Part shown: positions 62,307-64,000 of the stretch, one piece after another
How the letters are laid out: each line of letters opens with the position of its first letter
Numbering within the stretch: position 1 is the first letter of the stretch
NCBI GenBank assembly: GCA_963783945.1
Contig: CAWAPS010000002.1
Coordinates: 1,178,001 to 1,242,000 of the forward strand
Length of the DNA: 64,000 bases
DNA from: CAWAPS01 sp963783945
GTDB taxonomy: Bacteria; Actinomycetota; Acidimicrobiia; Acidimicrobiales; Palsa-688
Direction of reading: 5' to 3'
Notes under the pieces: generated by a model
What the model was told of the DNA's origin: nothing
What the model saw: the letters and a program-made list of their open reading frames with translations, nothing else
Databases searched by the model: none
Program-made: the position numbers and the translations under genes

Positions 62307-63847
62307 TGCTCGCCCTCCTCGGCGTAGTAGCCCGCTCCTCGCAGGTTGTCGTGGCTGGGCGGCACCGGCACGAGCTGGGTTCGGGGCAGGGGGAGCCGGT
62401 CGAGGCCCTCGGCCAGGATGGACTTGACCGAGCTGTAGCTGATCGCTCCCGAGGCCACCGCCCGGGCGCAGGCCGCCTCGAAGCGTTCGGGCCCGTAGCG
62501 TCGGGCCAGGCCCATGATGCCCATGCCGGCCCGGTAGGCGTGCTCGGGGTGGGGTCGGCCGGCCAGGAGCTGCTCCATCAACTCCGCCGCCGATCCCGAC
62601 GTCGACGCCGCCCAGTCGATCAGACGTTGTGGGCTCCACTCCAGATGGGCCCGATGCGACTCGGGCATGTGGGCCGGGTCGGTGACATAGCGGCGCCGGC
62701 CGTGGTCGCGGGGGTGGCTGGCGATGCGGTTGGCGTCTTTGAACACCTCGACGGTGTTCGAGGTGAGCCGGAGTTCCACCTTGTGGCGGCTGTAGCGGAA
62801 CGGGACCGAGTAGAAATGTCCGTCGCCGGTATCGACGTGATAGTCGAGGTGCACTTTGGCCTTGCGCCACCGGGCGAGCTCGTAACGCCCGGCCGGCAGC
62901 GGCCGCAAAAACGGGCGTTCCAGCTCGGCGAACAGCTCTGCCCGGGAGGTCGGCTCACCCCGGAACGCCCGGGCGTTGAGCTTGCCCACCTGGGCGGCGA
63001 TGGCCTCGTTCAGCTCGGCCCGGGAGTAGAAGCTTCGGTTGCGAAGCGGGGCCAAAACCCACCGCTGCACCGTCATCACTCCAGATTCGGCGGCGGCCTT
63101 GTCCCGCGGTTTTCCCGGCCTGGCCGGCAACACCACCGTGTCGTAGTGGCGGGCCGCCTCGGCGTAGGACGGGTTGATCTCCGGGTCGTAGTAGCAGGCC
63201 TTGGTCACCCCGGCCTTCAGATTGTCCGGGACGGTGATCTCAGCGACCCCCCCATAGAACTCCCAGGCGTGCACGTGCGCCATCAACCAACACTCCAGCT
63301 GCTGGGATGCACAGGCCTCGACATAGATCATCCCCGAAGCGCCCAGCACCGAGACGAACACCTCGTCGCGATGAACCTCGCCACTGACCGAGTCGACCCA
63401 CGCCGGGGCCTTGTCGCCGCAGAAATCGACAAACATCCGCTCCCCGCCGGCGTAGGACAGGCGCATGACCACGTCCTGGCCGCCCAACCACTGGCTGTAG
63501 TGGTGACAGAACCGGCTGTAACGCCAGCCGTCGGGGTTGGACTCTTTCCACTCCAGCCACAACAGCCGCAGCGTCACATGGCAGTCCTTGCGCTTCAGCT
63601 CTTTATGGACAGCCCGCCAGTCCGGGACCGGCCGCGCAGCGGCTGGGACCACCACCGGCGGCGGGAACAAGGCGGCATCGAGAGCCTCGCCGGTCATGGC
63701 CTCGGGCAACGGCCAGCGCAGCCCGGCCCTCTCGGCGCGCCACACATACTCGCGCACCGCCGTCTTCGACATCGCGGTGCTCGCCGCGATCTGACGTTGC
63801 GACAGGCCCTGCGCGTCCAAGCGCAACACCTCAATGATCTTTCTCAT
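62297..63847 (-). CDS. istA: IS21 transposase IstA
   Basis: 516 residues from ATG 63847 ('MRKIIEVLRLDAQGLSQRQI', HTH). DDE residues: Asp141 in 'MFVDFCGDKAPAWV', Asp208 in 'ITVPDNLKAGVTKA', Glu254 in 'KPRDKAAAESGVMTVQRW'. The C-terminal beta domain 'GHFYSVPFRYSRHKVELRLT' is typical. A start at 63898 exists but the family begins at MRKI. Complete and probably active. Confidence 0.93.
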   Translation of the reverse strand: MRKIIEVLRLDAQGLSQRQIAASTAMSKTAVREYVWRAERAGLRWPLPEAMTGEALDAALFPPPVVVPAAARPVPDWRAVHKELKRKDCHVTLRLLWLEWKESNPDGWRYSRFCHHYSQWLGGQDVVMRLSYAGGERMFVDFCGDKAPAWVDSVSGEVHRDEVFVSVLGASGMIYVEACASQQLECWLMAHVHAWEFYGGVAEITVPDNLKAGVTKACYYDPEINPSYAEAARHYDTVVLPARPGKPRDKAAAESGVMTVQRWVLAPLRNRSFYSRAELNEAIAAQVGKLNARAFRGEPTSRAELFAELERPFLRPLPAGRYELARWRKAKVHLDYHVDTGDGHFYSVPFRYSRHKVELRLTSNTVEVFKDANRIASHPRDHGRRRYVTDPAHMPESHRAHLEWSPQRLIDWAASTSGSAAELMEQLLAGRPHPEHAYRAGMGIMGLARRYGPERFEAACARAVASGAISYSSVKSILAEGLDRLPLPRTQLVPVPPSHDNLRGAGYYAEEGEQCS

Positions 63848-64000
63848 CGGTAGCTTCTTTCTGGGCACCCCGGTCCTTCCTGGTCGAACAGCTCGCAAGC
63901 CGTCGAGTCAAGAAAGCCGGGGGCCCGACCTTGGTGGATACTCCAAGGCGCTACCGCCCCCTCCGGCCCAGCCGACACAGGTGGTCGGAAACAGCCGGAA

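Larger units (their letters stand above)
61138..64000 (-). mobile_element. IS21-family element (istA/istB), right end outside window
   Basis: Contains istA and istB with the usual overlap. Left end has the direct repeats GACCACCTGTTCCGG at 61151-61165 and 61174-61188. The complementary CAGGTGGTC at 63978-63986 with GGAAACAGCCGGAA shows that the other end begins near 63975 and continues past 64000. Multiple end repeats are typical of IS21. The stretch 61189-61559 inside the left end is non-coding or holds a low-confidence frame. Confidence 0.85.

Noticed and set aside
62351..63853. 500-codon plus-strand frame opposite istA
   Set aside because: An antisense shadow of the IS21 transposase; no motif of its own.

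Overview
This is a GC-rich bacterial chromosome segment. Many gene starts are GTG or TTG with purine-rich ribosome binding sites. Two TetR regulators look like KstR2, the crotonase, CoA-transferase, amidohydrolase and lipid-transfer-protein catabolic genes are typical of actinobacteria, and a DUF6431 protein and an 11-mer-repeat 'LQ...GN' protein also occur. An actinobacterium from soil or water is the best fit; I cannot name a genus. All family names are from memory and visible motifs, with no database search.

Left part, 1-28.4 kb: an accessory and decaying region. It opens with a four-gene recombinase operon joined by start/stop overlaps (1-1854, minus). Remnants follow: alpha/beta hydrolase, cupin, LysR, methyltransferase, TetR, an oligopeptide ABC ATPase, an AAA regulator and SnoaL. 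Intact genes lie between them: a DUF1214 protein, a secreted collagen-like protein, an alpha/beta hydrolase, an SDR, a carboxymuconolactone-decarboxylase-like protein, an EthD protein, a TauD-type dioxygenase and a ketosteroid-dehydrogenase-like flavoprotein. Mobile DNA is dense: ISL3, IS110 and three IS6 traces (one IS6 nearly complete with both inverted repeats), and a three-copy dispersed repeat. An excisionase-integrase pair lies beside a 3' half tRNA-Ile that looks like an attachment site. At 20.7-22.4 kb is a large protein with two 'LQ..(A/V)GNRA' motifs, 11-residue tandem repeats and a hydrophobic C-terminal half.

Central part, 28.4-50.5 kb: a catabolic cluster for CoA-activated, probably steroid or terpenoid-like, substrates. 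It holds P450, enoyl-CoA hydratases, SDRs, aldehyde dehydrogenase, CaiB/BaiF CoA transferase, a fused DUF35/thiolase-like lipid-transfer protein, amidohydrolases, two related VOC-like proteins and a substrate-binding lipoprotein. Eight copies of a 14-bp palindrome, consensus RCCWAGCGCTTGGY, lie upstream of its transcription units. The palindrome matches the KstR2 operator pattern, and two KstR2-like TetR genes lie at 31.7 and 49.7 kb. Part of the cluster (SDR, operator, amidohydrolase 1, amidohydrolase 2, plus a TetR gene) occurs twice in inverted orientation. In the second copy amidohydrolase 2 has lost 281 residues in frame and the SDR is a pseudogene.

Right part, 50.6-64 kb: a broken IS3/IS481-like transposase, two methyltransferases, a phytanoyl-CoA-dioxygenase-like enzyme, a hisA fragment, thiamine genes thiD and tenA, a group of tiny acidic proteins with a PRC-barrel protein, another amidohydrolase, and an IS21 element (istA/istB) running past the window end.

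About ten otherwise well-conserved genes carry a single frameshift. Some may be assembly indels, but internal stops, truncations and large deletions show that real decay is also present.
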